From the NCBI GenBank assembly GCA_963791945.1, contig CAWBUD010000002.1, forward strand, positions 2,604,001 through 2,668,000: a DNA stretch of 64,000 nucleotides, read 5' to 3'. The notes beneath the pieces are model-generated. The model searched no databases. It worked only from the letters and a program-made list of their open reading frames with translations, and was not told where the DNA came from. This document shows positions 1 through 9,305 of the stretch, one piece after another (positions within the stretch are counted from its first letter, which is position 1; each line of letters begins with the position of its first letter). This stretch comes from PALSA-1003 sp963791945. Lineage in GTDB: Bacteria > Pseudomonadota > Gammaproteobacteria > Burkholderiales > Casimicrobiaceae. The position numbers and the translations under genes were made by a program.

Positions 1-832
1 CGATTGCCGCGCCTTCACCGAGGTTCCCGCCGGGAATCGCGCGCTGGAAGGAAAGCGTAGCCATCAGGTGCGTCGCGTTGAGCGGTCCGCCGCGGGTAAG
101 CACGTAGATGAGCTGGAAGTCGGTGAAGGTGAAGAGCACCGAGAACGTCATCACGACGGCGATGATCGGCGTGAGCAGAGGCAGCGTGACGTAGCGGAAC
201 TGCTGCCAAGGAGACGCGCCATCGAGGCTCGCCGCCTCGTAGTACGACGGCGAGATCGTCTGCAGCCCGGCCAGCAGCGTGATCGCGACGAACGGCACGC
301 CGCGCCAGATGTTCGCTGCGATGGTGGAAAAGCGCGCATTCCAGGGGTCGCCTAGAAAGTCGATGTAACGGTGGATCAATCCCATCCTGGTCAGCGCCCA
401 GCTTATGACCGAGAACTGAGAATCGTAGATCCACCAGAACGCGATCGCGGATAGCGCCGTAGGCACGATGAACGGCAGCAGCACGACCGCGCGGAAGAAC
501 GCCTTGAAGGGAAGGTGGTTGTTGAGGATCAGCGCGAGCCACAGTCCGAGCGCAAACTTGATGACGCTCGCGACGGTCGTGTAGAAAAGCGTGTTGAACA
601 GCGCCAGGCGCGTGACGCTGTCGCCCCAGAGGAACTCGAAATTCCCCACTCCGATCCAGTGACCTGCGCGGCCGATCTTGGCGTCGGTGAAGCCGAGCCA
701 GGTGCCTAGCCCGAGCGGGTAAGTGAGGAAAACGAGCAGCAGCGCCGCCGCGGGCAGCATGAAGATGAACCCGAGGACATTGCGGTTGTCGAGCGCGCGG
801 GAAAGCGCGCTGGAGCGCGAAACTGTCTTCAA
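1..832 (-). CDS. Sugar ABC transporter permease (MalF/UgpA type), 3' end outside window
   Basis: Reading the minus strand from a TTG near 832 gives a continuous frame with hydrophobic segments (FIFMLPAAALLLVF, FFRAVVLLPFIVPTALS) and the binding-protein-dependent permease signature region YYEAASLDGASPWQQFRYVT, the EAA loop that docks on the ATPase. It forms half of an inner-membrane sugar or polyol importer. The gene runs off the left edge, so the C-terminus and any second permease are not visible. There is no ATG in this frame near the start; TTG at 832 is the best choice but has only a weak ribosome site. It is the last visible gene of the minus-strand ABC operon. Confidence 0.85.
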   Translation of the reverse strand, partial: MKTVSRSSALSRALDNRNVLGFIFMLPAAALLLVFLTYPLGLGTWLGFTDAKIGRAGHWIGVGNFEFLWGDSVTRLALFNTLFYTTVASVIKFALGLWLALILNNHLPFKAFFRAVVLLPFIVPTALSAIAFWWIYDSQFSVISWALTRMGLIHRYIDFLGDPWNARFSTIAANIWRGVPFVAITLLAGLQTISPSYYEAASLDGASPWQQFRYVTLPLLTPIIAVVMTFSVLFTFTDFQLIYVLTRGGPLNATHLMATLSFQRAIPGGNLGEGAAI

Positions 833-973
833 CGAGCCGTCTCGACTTGAAAGAAGTTGCGCGCGTTGAGGGGCGTCCTTAGCGATCAATGGAGGCGCCC
901 TCTTCAACGCGCGGGAGCTATGGCGTCACGTCGGCGTAGGCGGATGCCTGAAGTACGCGTGCGGGGCGCGACG

Positions 974-2302
974 TCACACGTTGTAATAGCGCTCGGCCCG
1001 CTTCTGCGCCCGCTCGGCCGCATCCTTCGGCGTCTTCGATCCGCTCGCCGCTTCCGCCACCATGTTGACCATGATGAAGTCGGCCATCGTGGCGGCCGAG
1101 GCGTAGCCCATTTCACCCGCGTAGCCGTTGGGCAGCATGATCTTCATCGCGTCCCGATACGGTGTGTGCTTCGGATCCGAAGTCCAGATCGGATTCGACT
1201 CGTACGCCTTGAGCGGCTGCGTCACGTATCCGATCGAGGCCTGCTGCCAGGGAACGTACTGCTCTTTTTCCATCATGAAGCGCAGGTACTCCTTGGCCGC
1301 GTTCGGATACTTCGAGTACTTGAACAGCATCATGGGGAAGAAGAGGTTGAGCTCGGTCGCCTTGCCTACCGGACCGACCGGCATGTTGGCGTGACCGATG
1401 TCCGCGGCCATCTCCTTGATCTTCGGATCCTGCGAGGTCTTCGCGGCGTAGTAAATCGAAATGCCGTTGCAGGTCACTCCGATCTGGCCGTCGAGGAACG
1501 CCTTGTTGTTGTTCGGGTCCAGCCAAGACAGCGTCCCGGGAGCGAACGTTTCATAGAGCTGCTTGGCGTATTCCAGCGCGGCGATCGTCTCCGGGCTGTT
1601 GATGACGACCTTGTTCTTCGCATCGACCATCTTGCCACCGTGCGCCCACACGAGCCAGTGCGTCCAGACATTGCCGTCGCCCGTCGCATTGCCGAGCGCG
1701 AAGCCCGGCGGCAGGCCCTTCGCCTTCAATCCCTGGCACAGCTTGAGGAAGCCCGGCAGGTCCTTGGGAAAAGCGTCGAAGCCCGCGGCTTTCATTGCGC
1801 TGATGCGATAGACCATCGCGTTGCCGGCGCACCCCATCGGCACCGCGATCCACCTGCCCTTGCTCGTGCAGTACGACTTGCACACGTCGTACCAGCCGCC
1901 GTACTTGGCGCCGAGGTAGTTGCAAAGATCGGTGACGTCGACCAGCTTCTCGGGATACTGATGGGCGTCTTCGAAGGTGCCGATGATGATGTCGGGGCCG
2001 CTGCCCACGTTCGCGGCGACGGCCGCCTTGGGACGCACGTCCTCCCAGCCTTCCGCGTCGACGCGCACTTCGATGCCGGTCGCCTGCGTGAACTTCTTCG
2101 TGTTCTCCGCCCACGCATCCTCGTCGCCCTGGACGAAGCGCTTCCAGCGCAGGACGCGCAGCTTCGCTCCCTTTTCGGGCGTGACCTTGTACTGCTGCGC
2201 CTGCGCATCGGCGGGAAACAACGCCGATCCGGTTCCGAGTGCTCCACCCGCGGCCACACCGGCCGTGGCCTTGAGAAAATCGCGACGCTTGAACTTGCTC
2301 AT
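974..2302 (-). CDS. Extracellular solute-binding protein of a sugar ABC importer, Tat signal
   Basis: The 442-residue protein starts MSKFKRRDFLKATAG, a twin-arginine (RRDFLK) signal followed by an AQA-type cleavage region, so it should be exported folded to the periplasm. The body resembles family 1 solute-binding proteins: an early sugar-protein-like segment (KLRVLRWKRF), GPDIIIGTFEDAHQYPEKLVD, and a C-terminal AATMADFIMVNMVAEAASG. An in-frame ATG 15 bases upstream exists, but the 2302 start has a strong GGAGGAGG site just before it. It lies between the ATPase and permease genes. The ligand cannot be told from sequence; sugar, polyol or glycerol-phosphate-type substrates are likely for this family. 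Confidence 0.9.
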   Translation of the reverse strand: MSKFKRRDFLKATAGVAAGGALGTGSALFPADAQAQQYKVTPEKGAKLRVLRWKRFVQGDEDAWAENTKKFTQATGIEVRVDAEGWEDVRPKAAVAANVGSGPDIIIGTFEDAHQYPEKLVDVTDLCNYLGAKYGGWYDVCKSYCTSKGRWIAVPMGCAGNAMVYRISAMKAAGFDAFPKDLPGFLKLCQGLKAKGLPPGFALGNATGDGNVWTHWLVWAHGGKMVDAKNKVVINSPETIAALEYAKQLYETFAPGTLSWLDPNNNKAFLDGQIGVTCNGISIYYAAKTSQDPKIKEMAADIGHANMPVGPVGKATELNLFFPMMLFKYSKYPNAAKEYLRFMMEKEQYVPWQQASIGYVTQPLKAYESNPIWTSDPKHTPYRDAMKIMLPNGYAGEMGYASAATMADFIMVNMVAEAASGSKTPKDAAERAQKRAERYYNV

Positions 2303-2365
2303 GGGTTCCTCCTCCACGTTGGACTGCGAGTCGCTGCTGTCGTACAGACCCGTATTGTTGAAACT

Positions 2366-3439
<1,074 letters not shown>

Positions 3440-3452
3440 CGCCGCTCCTCCG

Positions 3453-4427
3453 TCATGAGCCCGGCTTCCTCGTTCCCCGGACGACCACGTAGTCCGGCCG
3501 GCCGGTCGCGAGCCAGGTGATGATATTCCGCGCCGCTTTGCGCCGCAGATCGACTTCGGATTGCACGCTGAAGAAGGCCGCGTGCGGAGTAAGGATTACC
3601 TTCGGATGACCGAGCAAAGGATCGCCTGCAGAGATCGGTTCGACTGGAAGGACGTCCAGTCCGGCGCCGGCAAGTATTCCACTATCGAGTGCCGCTAGCA
3701 AATCAGGAATTTCGACGATCGCGCCCCGGGCCGTGTTGACGAGGTACGAGCCGGGACGCATCTTCGACAGGACTTCGGCGTCGATCATGCCACGCGTTTC
3801 CGCGGTCAGTGGCGCGTGGATGCTCACCACGTCGCTCTCGCCGAACAGCCCGTGGAGGTCAGGACGTCGGTCCACGTAGGCGGGAAAATCGCCGTCGATC
3901 AGATACGGGTCGAAGGCGACGATCCGTTTGAACAGATTGCGCGAGACATGCGCCATTCGCTTGCCGATGCGGCCTAAGCCCACGATGCCGAGCGTCATTT
4001 CGGCGACGCGACCGAGCGGACCCGAGGATAGGTAGTGCCAGCGCCCGGCATGGATATCGCGGTGGTAGGCGACGACGTTGCGCCCGAGCGCGAGCGCCAG
4101 CGCAAGGGCGTGCGTCGCGACCTCGCCGATGCCATAGTCGGGAGAATTGGCGACCCACACCCCGTGGCGCTCGCACGCCGCCGTATCGATGTTGTCGTAG
4201 CCTGCTCCGATCCGGCTCACGATCCCCAAACGCGGCAGTACGGCGACGACCTTTGCCCCGACCGGCGCATATTGCGACAGGATGCCAACGCAACCGGTCG
4301 CGGCCGCGGCGACCTCGTCCTCGGTTCTGCATTGCGCGGCGAAAAGCTCCACGCCCGCATCGGCGAAAAGCCTGCGCTCCAGCTCGATGTCGGAGTAGTC
4401 GTGGTCGGCGTAGAGGACGCGTGGCAT
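3453..4427 (-). CDS. D-isomer-specific 2-hydroxyacid dehydrogenase, CtBP-like
   Basis: This 324-residue NAD-dependent dehydrogenase starts at MPRVLYADHDYSD; longer upstream extensions of the frame have no family similarity. The Rossmann motif is LGIVGLGRIG. The catalytic triad of the family is visible as Arg in VNTARGAIVE, Glu in DVLPVEP and His in LTPHAAFFS. The AFFS ending after the catalytic His is typical of the CtBP-like branch, which acts on small 2-hydroxy acids or phosphonoglycerate-like compounds. It is the first gene of the operon that includes the ABC importer, so the transported compound may be, or be degraded to, a hydroxy acid. That link is inference. Confidence 0.9.
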   Translation of the reverse strand: MPRVLYADHDYSDIELERRLFADAGVELFAAQCRTEDEVAAAATGCVGILSQYAPVGAKVVAVLPRLGIVSRIGAGYDNIDTAACERHGVWVANSPDYGIGEVATHALALALALGRNVVAYHRDIHAGRWHYLSSGPLGRVAEMTLGIVGLGRIGKRMAHVSRNLFKRIVAFDPYLIDGDFPAYVDRRPDLHGLFGESDVVSIHAPLTAETRGMIDAEVLSKMRPGSYLVNTARGAIVEIPDLLAALDSGILAGAGLDVLPVEPISAGDPLLGHPKVILTPHAAFFSVQSEVDLRRKAARNIITWLATGRPDYVVVRGTRKPGS

Positions 4428-4563
4428 GTCGCAACCGTTGGCCTTTCTCGCGCCCGCGCAACGGTACGTGCCTTGAGCAGCTCTCGTCAAGGCTCCCGCC
4501 ACCTGCGGCAAGGCGGGGTCCGGCAACTTATAATCGCTGACCGCTCGACCGAGGAGAACATCG

Positions 4564-5589
4564 ATGGCCACGCTGCTGCCGACCACGATTGCGGGCAGCC
4601 TTCCCAAGCCGGAATGGCTTAGCCCGCCGGGGGTCCTCTGGGCGCCCTGGCTGCTGGAGGGCGAGGCGCTGGCCACGGCCAAGCGCGACGCCGTGCGCCT
4701 GGCGCTCTTCGACCAGGAGCATGCGGGCATCGACATCGTCACCGACGGCGAGCAGACCCGGCGCCACTTCGTGACCACGCTCATCGAGGGCCTCGAAGGC
4801 GTCGATTTCGAGCACAAGAAGACGGTGCGCATCCGCGATCGCTACGACGCGGCCGTCCCCGTGGTCGTCGGCCCGGTCGCCCGGAGGCATCCGGTTTTCG
4901 CCGATGACGCCCGCTTCTTGCGCACCCAGACACGGCACAAGATCAAGTACACGCTCCCCGGGCCGATGACTATGGTCGATACGCTCTACGACGCGCATTA
5001 CGGGAGCCGCGAAAAGCTCGCCGGAGCCTTCGCCGCCATCCTGAACGACGAGGCGCGCGCCATCGAGGCGGCCGGTGTCGACGTGATCCAGTTCGATGAG
5101 CCGGCGTTCAACGTCTATTTCGACGAGGTTCGGGATTGGGGCATCGCCGCGCTCGAGCGCGCCGCGCAGGGACTCAGGTGTACCACCGCGGTCCACATCT
5201 GCTACGGCTACGGCATCAAGGCCAATATCGAGTGGAAGAAGACGCTGGGCGCGGAATGGCGGCAATACGAGAAAACCTTTCCTCTGCTCGCGCGATCGAG
5301 CATCGTCCAGGTATCGCTGGAATGCGCCAACTCGCACGTGCCGCTCGAACTGCTGCGCCTGCTCGAAGGCAAGGACGTCCTCGTCGGGGCGATCGACGTG
5401 GCGACCGATCGGGTCGAGGCTCCGGGGGAGGTTGCGGCGACGATCCGGGCAGCGATGAGGCATGTGCCTGCCGAGCGCATCGTTCCGTGCACCAACTGCG
5501 GCATGGTCCCGCTCGCTCGCGGCCTGGCGCGAGCGAAGCTCGGCGCGCTCGCGGCGGGTGCCGCCATGGTTCGCCAGGAGATCGGCTGA
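4564..5589 (+). CDS. Cobalamin-independent methionine synthase C-terminal-domain protein (MetE-like)
   Basis: The 341-residue protein matches only the catalytic C-terminal barrel of MetE, not the full two-domain enzyme. Zinc-ligand motifs are visible: His in TAVHICYGYG, Cys in VSLECANSH and Cys in VPCTNCGM. ITIAGSLPKPEW-type N-terminal strands (here TTIAGSLPKPEW) and VIQFDEPAF are also typical. Stand-alone proteins of this kind are annotated as methionine synthase II or core MetE and can use methylcobalamin or other methyl donors; the donor here is unknown. A GAGGAG site precedes the ATG. It is divergent from the dehydrogenase-ABC operon, with a 136-base gap that must hold both promoters. Confidence 0.85.
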   Translation: MATLLPTTIAGSLPKPEWLSPPGVLWAPWLLEGEALATAKRDAVRLALFDQEHAGIDIVTDGEQTRRHFVTTLIEGLEGVDFEHKKTVRIRDRYDAAVPVVVGPVARRHPVFADDARFLRTQTRHKIKYTLPGPMTMVDTLYDAHYGSREKLAGAFAAILNDEARAIEAAGVDVIQFDEPAFNVYFDEVRDWGIAALERAAQGLRCTTAVHICYGYGIKANIEWKKTLGAEWRQYEKTFPLLARSSIVQVSLECANSHVPLELLRLLEGKDVLVGAIDVATDRVEAPGEVAATIRAAMRHVPAERIVPCTNCGMVPLARGLARAKLGALAAGAAMVRQEIG

Positions 5590-5811
5590 TCCGTCCGTCA
5601 AGCTCCAAGCGGGCGAAAATCGGCAGAAACGGCCCGGTTTGACCTCCGTCCCCGCGCCGCGTATAGTCCGGTTCGTGTTTTGTTTCAAGTACTAAAGCAC
5701 GACCTGTCCGGCTCATTGGCCGTTGCCGAAGCGCCGTACTTTCCTGTCCTTGAGATCGAAACATCAAAACGGGTTCGACCCGATTTTTTCTTTGGTTATA
5801 GGATTGGAAAC

Positions 5812-6015
5812 ATGCCAACTGGAACGGTTAAGTGGTTCAACGATGCGAAGGGGTTCGGCTTCATTACGCCGGACGGCGGTGGGGAGGATTTATTCGCCCA
5901 CTTCTCGGCGATCAACATGCCGGGATTCAAGTCACTGAAGGAAGGGCAGAAGGTGAGCTTCGAAGTCACCCAGGGCCCTAAGGGAAAGCAGGCGTCGAAC
6001 ATTCAAATCGCCTGA
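5812..6015 (+). CDS. Cold-shock domain protein (CspA family)
   Basis: This 67-residue single cold-shock domain has both RNA-binding motifs, KGFGFI (RNP1) and LFAHFSAI (RNP2-like, normally VFVHFSAI). It begins MPTGTVKWFNDAKGFG and is full length for the family. It binds single-stranded RNA and DNA and acts as an RNA chaperone. The frame is open for about 130 bases upstream, but homology begins at this ATG, preceded by GGATTGGAAAC. The roughly 220 bases between the metE-like gene and this start probably hold its promoter and a long 5' leader, as usual for csp genes. A factor-independent terminator follows. Confidence 0.95.
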   Translation: MPTGTVKWFNDAKGFGFITPDGGGEDLFAHFSAINMPGFKSLKEGQKVSFEVTQGPKGKQASNIQIA

Positions 6016-6036
6016 CCCGCGACTTACACGAACAAT

Positions 6037-6062
6037 AAAGCCGGGCAACGCCCGGCTTTTTC
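6037..6062 (+). terminator. Rho-independent terminator after the csp gene
   Basis: A GCCGGG/CCCGGC stem with a short CAACG loop is followed directly by a T-run. It lies about 20 bases after the cold-shock stop codon and separates it from the convergent O-antigen ligase gene. Confidence 0.9.
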
Positions 6063-6084
6063 GTGCGCGCTCTCCGGCGCGTTG

Positions 6085-7401
6085 TCATCCGGGCACGGCG
6101 CGGTGAGGCAAGACCGCTTCCGCCGCGATGTCCACTTGCCGCCAGATCAGCCCCAGCGTGCCGCCCATGAGCGCCCAGAACAGGATCGCGTTGCCGTAGA
6201 CGGCAAGGTCGTTGGTGGAATTCTTCACCAGCAGCGCCAGCACCAGGGCGACGACCGTGGCGGCCCACGCTTTCTCCCGATCGCCGCCCCGCCGTGCCCG
6301 CTGCCAGGCCAACTTGACCATCTCGAAGTGCAGCCAAAGCCAGATGACAAGCCCGACAACGCCGACTTCGAGCACCAGGTCGAGAAGCAGGTTGTGGCCG
6401 TGGGCTCCGGCCTGGGCGTCGATTTTGAGCAGCGTCCGATCGTCGTCGAGATGATAGGCTCGCGGCGGGACGCTTCTTCCCAGCCCGACGCCGAACCAAG
6501 GCTGCCTGCGAACGAATTCGGAGTACGCCGCCCAGATCGCGGGGCGCGAGTCGGAGGCGATCATCTCGATGGCCACGCTGCGATCGGCGGGACGCGACTC
6601 GGGAAGACGCGCCCGCGAGATGACCTCGATCGAGGCGGCCGAGACGATCAGGCCGAGAACTGCGATCGTGAGCACGGACTTCCAGCGCAGCGTCCCGCGA
6701 AGGATCCCGTATGCCATGAGGAAACCGATAAGAGACACGAACAGCGTCGCGATCAGTGTCCGGCTCTCGCTGAGGAAGCCGAGCGCCGCGAACACCCCGA
6801 CGCACAGCGCCGCTATCCAGCGAGGCCATCCCGCGCGAGACCTGACGACGACCCGATACAGCGGCACGGCGATGAAAGCAATATAGGTGTTCGCGTCGGG
6901 CGCGGCGCCCGCTCGCCACGCCAGCCATCCCAGCAGGCCCGGCTGGGCGGCGGCGTCGGGATCGGTACCGAGTATCACCGCCGCGGCCATGGTCGCAACG
7001 CAGAGCACTGCTCCGACGGTCGCACCGATGGCGAACGCGAGCCGCCCTCCGAACGCCTCGACCAGAACGAAGCTAACCAGGAAAATCACGAACGGATAGA
7101 ATTGATCGGTGCGGAAGCTTTGAAAGGATGCTTCGGGCAGCGCCGACCAGCCGATCGAGATCGCCGCGAACGCGAGCCAGATCAGCCACTGCGCCAGGCC
7201 GGGGACGTTTTTCCAGGGCGCGAACCGGAAGTGCGCAAGAGCCGCGACCGCCACGATGCCCACAAAGACGTTGCGCAGCGCCGTGACGTGCGCCAGCGGA
7301 AGGATCGCCAGCAACACGCCGAAAGCAACGCAGAGCACGCGCAGCGCCGGTGGATCGTGAGCGATGCTATGGTGGCTGACCGTCGGGACGGAAGATTGCA
7401 T
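6085..7401 (-). CDS. O-antigen ligase family (Wzy_C) membrane protein
   Basis: At 438 residues it has about ten or more hydrophobic segments spread along its length. It has the polymerase/ligase-type periplasmic loop that begins IWAAYSEFVRRQPWFGVGLG and ends with GAHGHNLLLDLVLEVGVVG, a recognised pattern of the WaaL/Wzy_C family (H-N-x3-x-x-x-E-x-G). Such proteins ligate O-polysaccharide to lipid A-core, glycosylate pilins, or polymerise polysaccharide. No glycosyltransferases flank it here, so the substrate is open. It converges with the csp gene across the terminator. Family call is firm; specific function is not. Confidence 0.85.
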   Translation of the reverse strand: MQSSVPTVSHHSIAHDPPALRVLCVAFGVLLAILPLAHVTALRNVFVGIVAVAALAHFRFAPWKNVPGLAQWLIWLAFAAISIGWSALPEASFQSFRTDQFYPFVIFLVSFVLVEAFGGRLAFAIGATVGAVLCVATMAAAVILGTDPDAAAQPGLLGWLAWRAGAAPDANTYIAFIAVPLYRVVVRSRAGWPRWIAALCVGVFAALGFLSESRTLIATLFVSLIGFLMAYGILRGTLRWKSVLTIAVLGLIVSAASIEVISRARLPESRPADRSVAIEMIASDSRPAIWAAYSEFVRRQPWFGVGLGRSVPPRAYHLDDDRTLLKIDAQAGAHGHNLLLDLVLEVGVVGLVIWLWLHFEMVKLAWQRARRGGDREKAWAATVVALVLALLVKNSTNDLAVYGNAILFWALMGGTLGLIWRQVDIAAEAVLPHRAVPG

Positions 7402-7462
7402 AGCGCGCCGCTTCGAGCACGGGCGGGCAAATCTGGCATCGCGACCTCCGGACGGGAGCGTC

Positions 7463-7504
7463 GTCAGACGGGCTTAAAGGCCGGTCAGACGGGCTTAAAG
7501 GCCG
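7463..7504. repeat. Perfect tandem duplication of a 21-base unit
   Basis: The unit gtcagacgggcttaaaggcc plus one g occurs twice head to tail without mismatch (7463-7483 and 7484-7504). It sits in the intergenic gap between the divergent O-antigen ligase and methyltransferase genes, just upstream of the latter's possible ribosome site. It may be a recent slippage duplication or a paired binding site. Confidence 0.9.
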
Positions 7505-7605
7505 CGGCGCCTGCCGCATTCTAGGAGCAAACCATTGCCTTTACAAATACCGATACCGACCGCGCGATTCGCGGACTCGGACGCCCGGCACCGCGGACCC
7601 GGTTC

Positions 7606-8232
7606 ATGAAGGATTGGCCGGGCGTGCTGCTCGTGGCCACGATCTGGGCGTACTGGATCGGCGTCGGCATGATGATCGTTCGCGTGCATCGGAAGACCCG
7701 CAAGCTGGGCGGGCTCATCCCGGAGCAGTCGCTCGAGCGCGGCATGTGGCTGGTCTGGGTACCGCTGGTGGCCGCGTGGTTGGCGCTTCCGTACCTGGCT
7801 CTGGTGCGCGTTCACGCCCCGTTGGCCCTGCCATCCTTCGCCCGGCTCGGTTCCGGGTACGCGGCGCTGCGCTGGATAGCCGCGACGGGTGCGCTCGCCG
7901 CCCTGCTTCTTACGAGCCTGTGCTGGTCGCGCATGGGCACCGGCTGGCGCATGGGCGTGAGCGAGTCGGATAGCGAGACGTTGATCACCGATGGAATGTT
8001 CCGGCACGTCCGTCATCCCATCTACGCCCTGTCGATGCTGCTCATGGCGTGCTCGATGATCGTGGTACCGACGATTCCGATGTTCGTCATCGGCGCGGTG
8101 CACTTCGTATTGCTGCAGCTCAAAGCCCACAACGAAGAGCGGCATCTGCTGGCGACGCATGGCGATGCGTATCGGGGCTATCTCGCGCGTACCGGGCGCT
8201 TCTTTCCATGGCCGCGGACCACACACGATTAG
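7606..8232 (+). CDS. Integral-membrane methyltransferase of the ICMT/PEMT family
   Basis: The 208-residue protein has about four to five hydrophobic segments and the conserved C-terminal SAM-binding pattern RHVRHPIYALSM followed by NEERHLLATHGDAYRGYL. These are hallmarks of isoprenylcysteine carboxyl methyltransferase and phospholipid methyltransferase relatives. Bacterial members methylate lipids or unknown membrane substrates. ATG at 7606 lacks a clear ribosome site; an in-frame ATT at 7534 sits six bases after AGGAG and would add 24 residues (see findings). The next gene overlaps its 3' end by 25 bases, so it appears to be the first gene of the lipid-related plus-strand run. Confidence 0.8.
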   Translation: MKDWPGVLLVATIWAYWIGVGMMIVRVHRKTRKLGGLIPEQSLERGMWLVWVPLVAAWLALPYLALVRVHAPLALPSFARLGSGYAALRWIAATGALAALLLTSLCWSRMGTGWRMGVSESDSETLITDGMFRHVRHPIYALSMLLMACSMIVVPTIPMFVIGAVHFVLLQLKAHNEERHLLATHGDAYRGYLARTGRFFPWPRTTHD

Positions 8233-9305
8233 CGGACTCCGCGTTTCGCACGCGAGGCACCCGATGCGCCGGCGGCAGGCCTGCCGGGTCCGTTCGAGAC
8301 CTGCTGGTCCGGGCGGGCTGCGCCGTCGTCGGTCTCACGTGGGCGGTCGCGATCGCCGGAGCGCCGGATGGGCGATTGCTCGAGCGGGCGGCTCTCGATC
8401 CGAGCGTCGAAGCGCGGATCCTCGCGCTCGCTCCCGAGCGTCTTTCCGCACGCGACGTGAGCGAAACGCTGTCGCATGCACGCGCTCCGCGGATCATCGC
8501 CCTGCAGGGCAGCTTGCCGATCGTCACCATGGCGCCATTCGCCGAATTCCTGATCGCCATGGGCTATCCTGAGGAAAGGATCCGCAACCCGGAGAGCGGA
8601 GCGCTTTCCTACAGCAGCTTCGTCGACGCGCGAGAGCTGGCCGGTACGCTTGCGTGGTACTACGAGCACGAAGGTATGATGCCGATGTTGATCGGACACA
8701 GCCAGGGAGGCATGATCGCGGTCAAGGTGCTGCACGAGCTCGCCGGGGGGTTCGGCGCTTCGGTGCCCGTCTGGAACCCCGTCCGCGGCGCAGCCGAAGC
8801 GCGCACGACGATCATCGATCCGCTGACCGGCGCGGAGCGTCCGGTCGTGGGCCTCAAAGTGCCCTACGCCGCGGCGCTCGCCACGGGGAAGCTGCCGCGA
8901 CTCCTGCTTGGACAGTGGTCCATGCTTTCCCGGTTGCGCGAGATTCCCGATACGGTGAGCGAATTCACCGGCTTCTCCCTCGAATGGGACGCGATCGCGG
9001 GCAACTTCGGCACCGCCGAGCCCTACCGCGCGACCGGCTCGGCCCGCGTTCGCAACGTCATCCTGCCTTCGAGCGCGAGTCATCTCGCGCTGCCGCGCGC
9101 GGCCGAGCTCGCGCACGACCCTGCGACGCGCGACTGGATCGAGCACTACGCGCCCGGCACGACGCCTGTTCCGCCGGAAGTGGCCATCGATGCCAGCAAC
9201 CTGCTGCACGCAGCGGACATCTGGTACAGCGTGAAGAAGCACTGGTGCCTCGAAGCGCAGCGATTGATCCGCGCGCGGCAGGCAAAACTTGGTGAGCGCG
9301 AATAA
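8208..9305 (+). CDS. Alpha/beta-hydrolase-like protein, paralogue of the gene at 10694
   Basis: The 365-residue protein contains the nucleophile elbow GHSQGG (LIGHSQGGMIAVKVL) of serine hydrolases. It aligns along its length with the lipoprotein at 10694: shared blocks include FAEFL..MGYPE, ARELAG.LAWYYE, ARTTIIDPLTG and ADIWYSVKKHWCLE. The N-terminus has a hydrophobic stretch (LLVRAGCAVVGLTWAVAIAG) that may export or anchor it. The chosen ATG lies inside the methyltransferase gene; no ATG-like start lies closer to the homology. Its stop overlaps the next ATG by one base, implying translational coupling. Esterase, lipase or thioesterase activity is possible; the substrate is unknown. Confidence 0.75.
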   Translation: MAADHTRLADSAFRTRGTRCAGGRPAGSVRDLLVRAGCAVVGLTWAVAIAGAPDGRLLERAALDPSVEARILALAPERLSARDVSETLSHARAPRIIALQGSLPIVTMAPFAEFLIAMGYPEERIRNPESGALSYSSFVDARELAGTLAWYYEHEGMMPMLIGHSQGGMIAVKVLHELAGGFGASVPVWNPVRGAAEARTTIIDPLTGAERPVVGLKVPYAAALATGKLPRLLLGQWSMLSRLREIPDTVSEFTGFSLEWDAIAGNFGTAEPYRATGSARVRNVILPSSASHLALPRAAELAHDPATRDWIEHYAPGTTPVPPEVAIDASNLLHAADIWYSVKKHWCLEAQRLIRARQAKLGERE

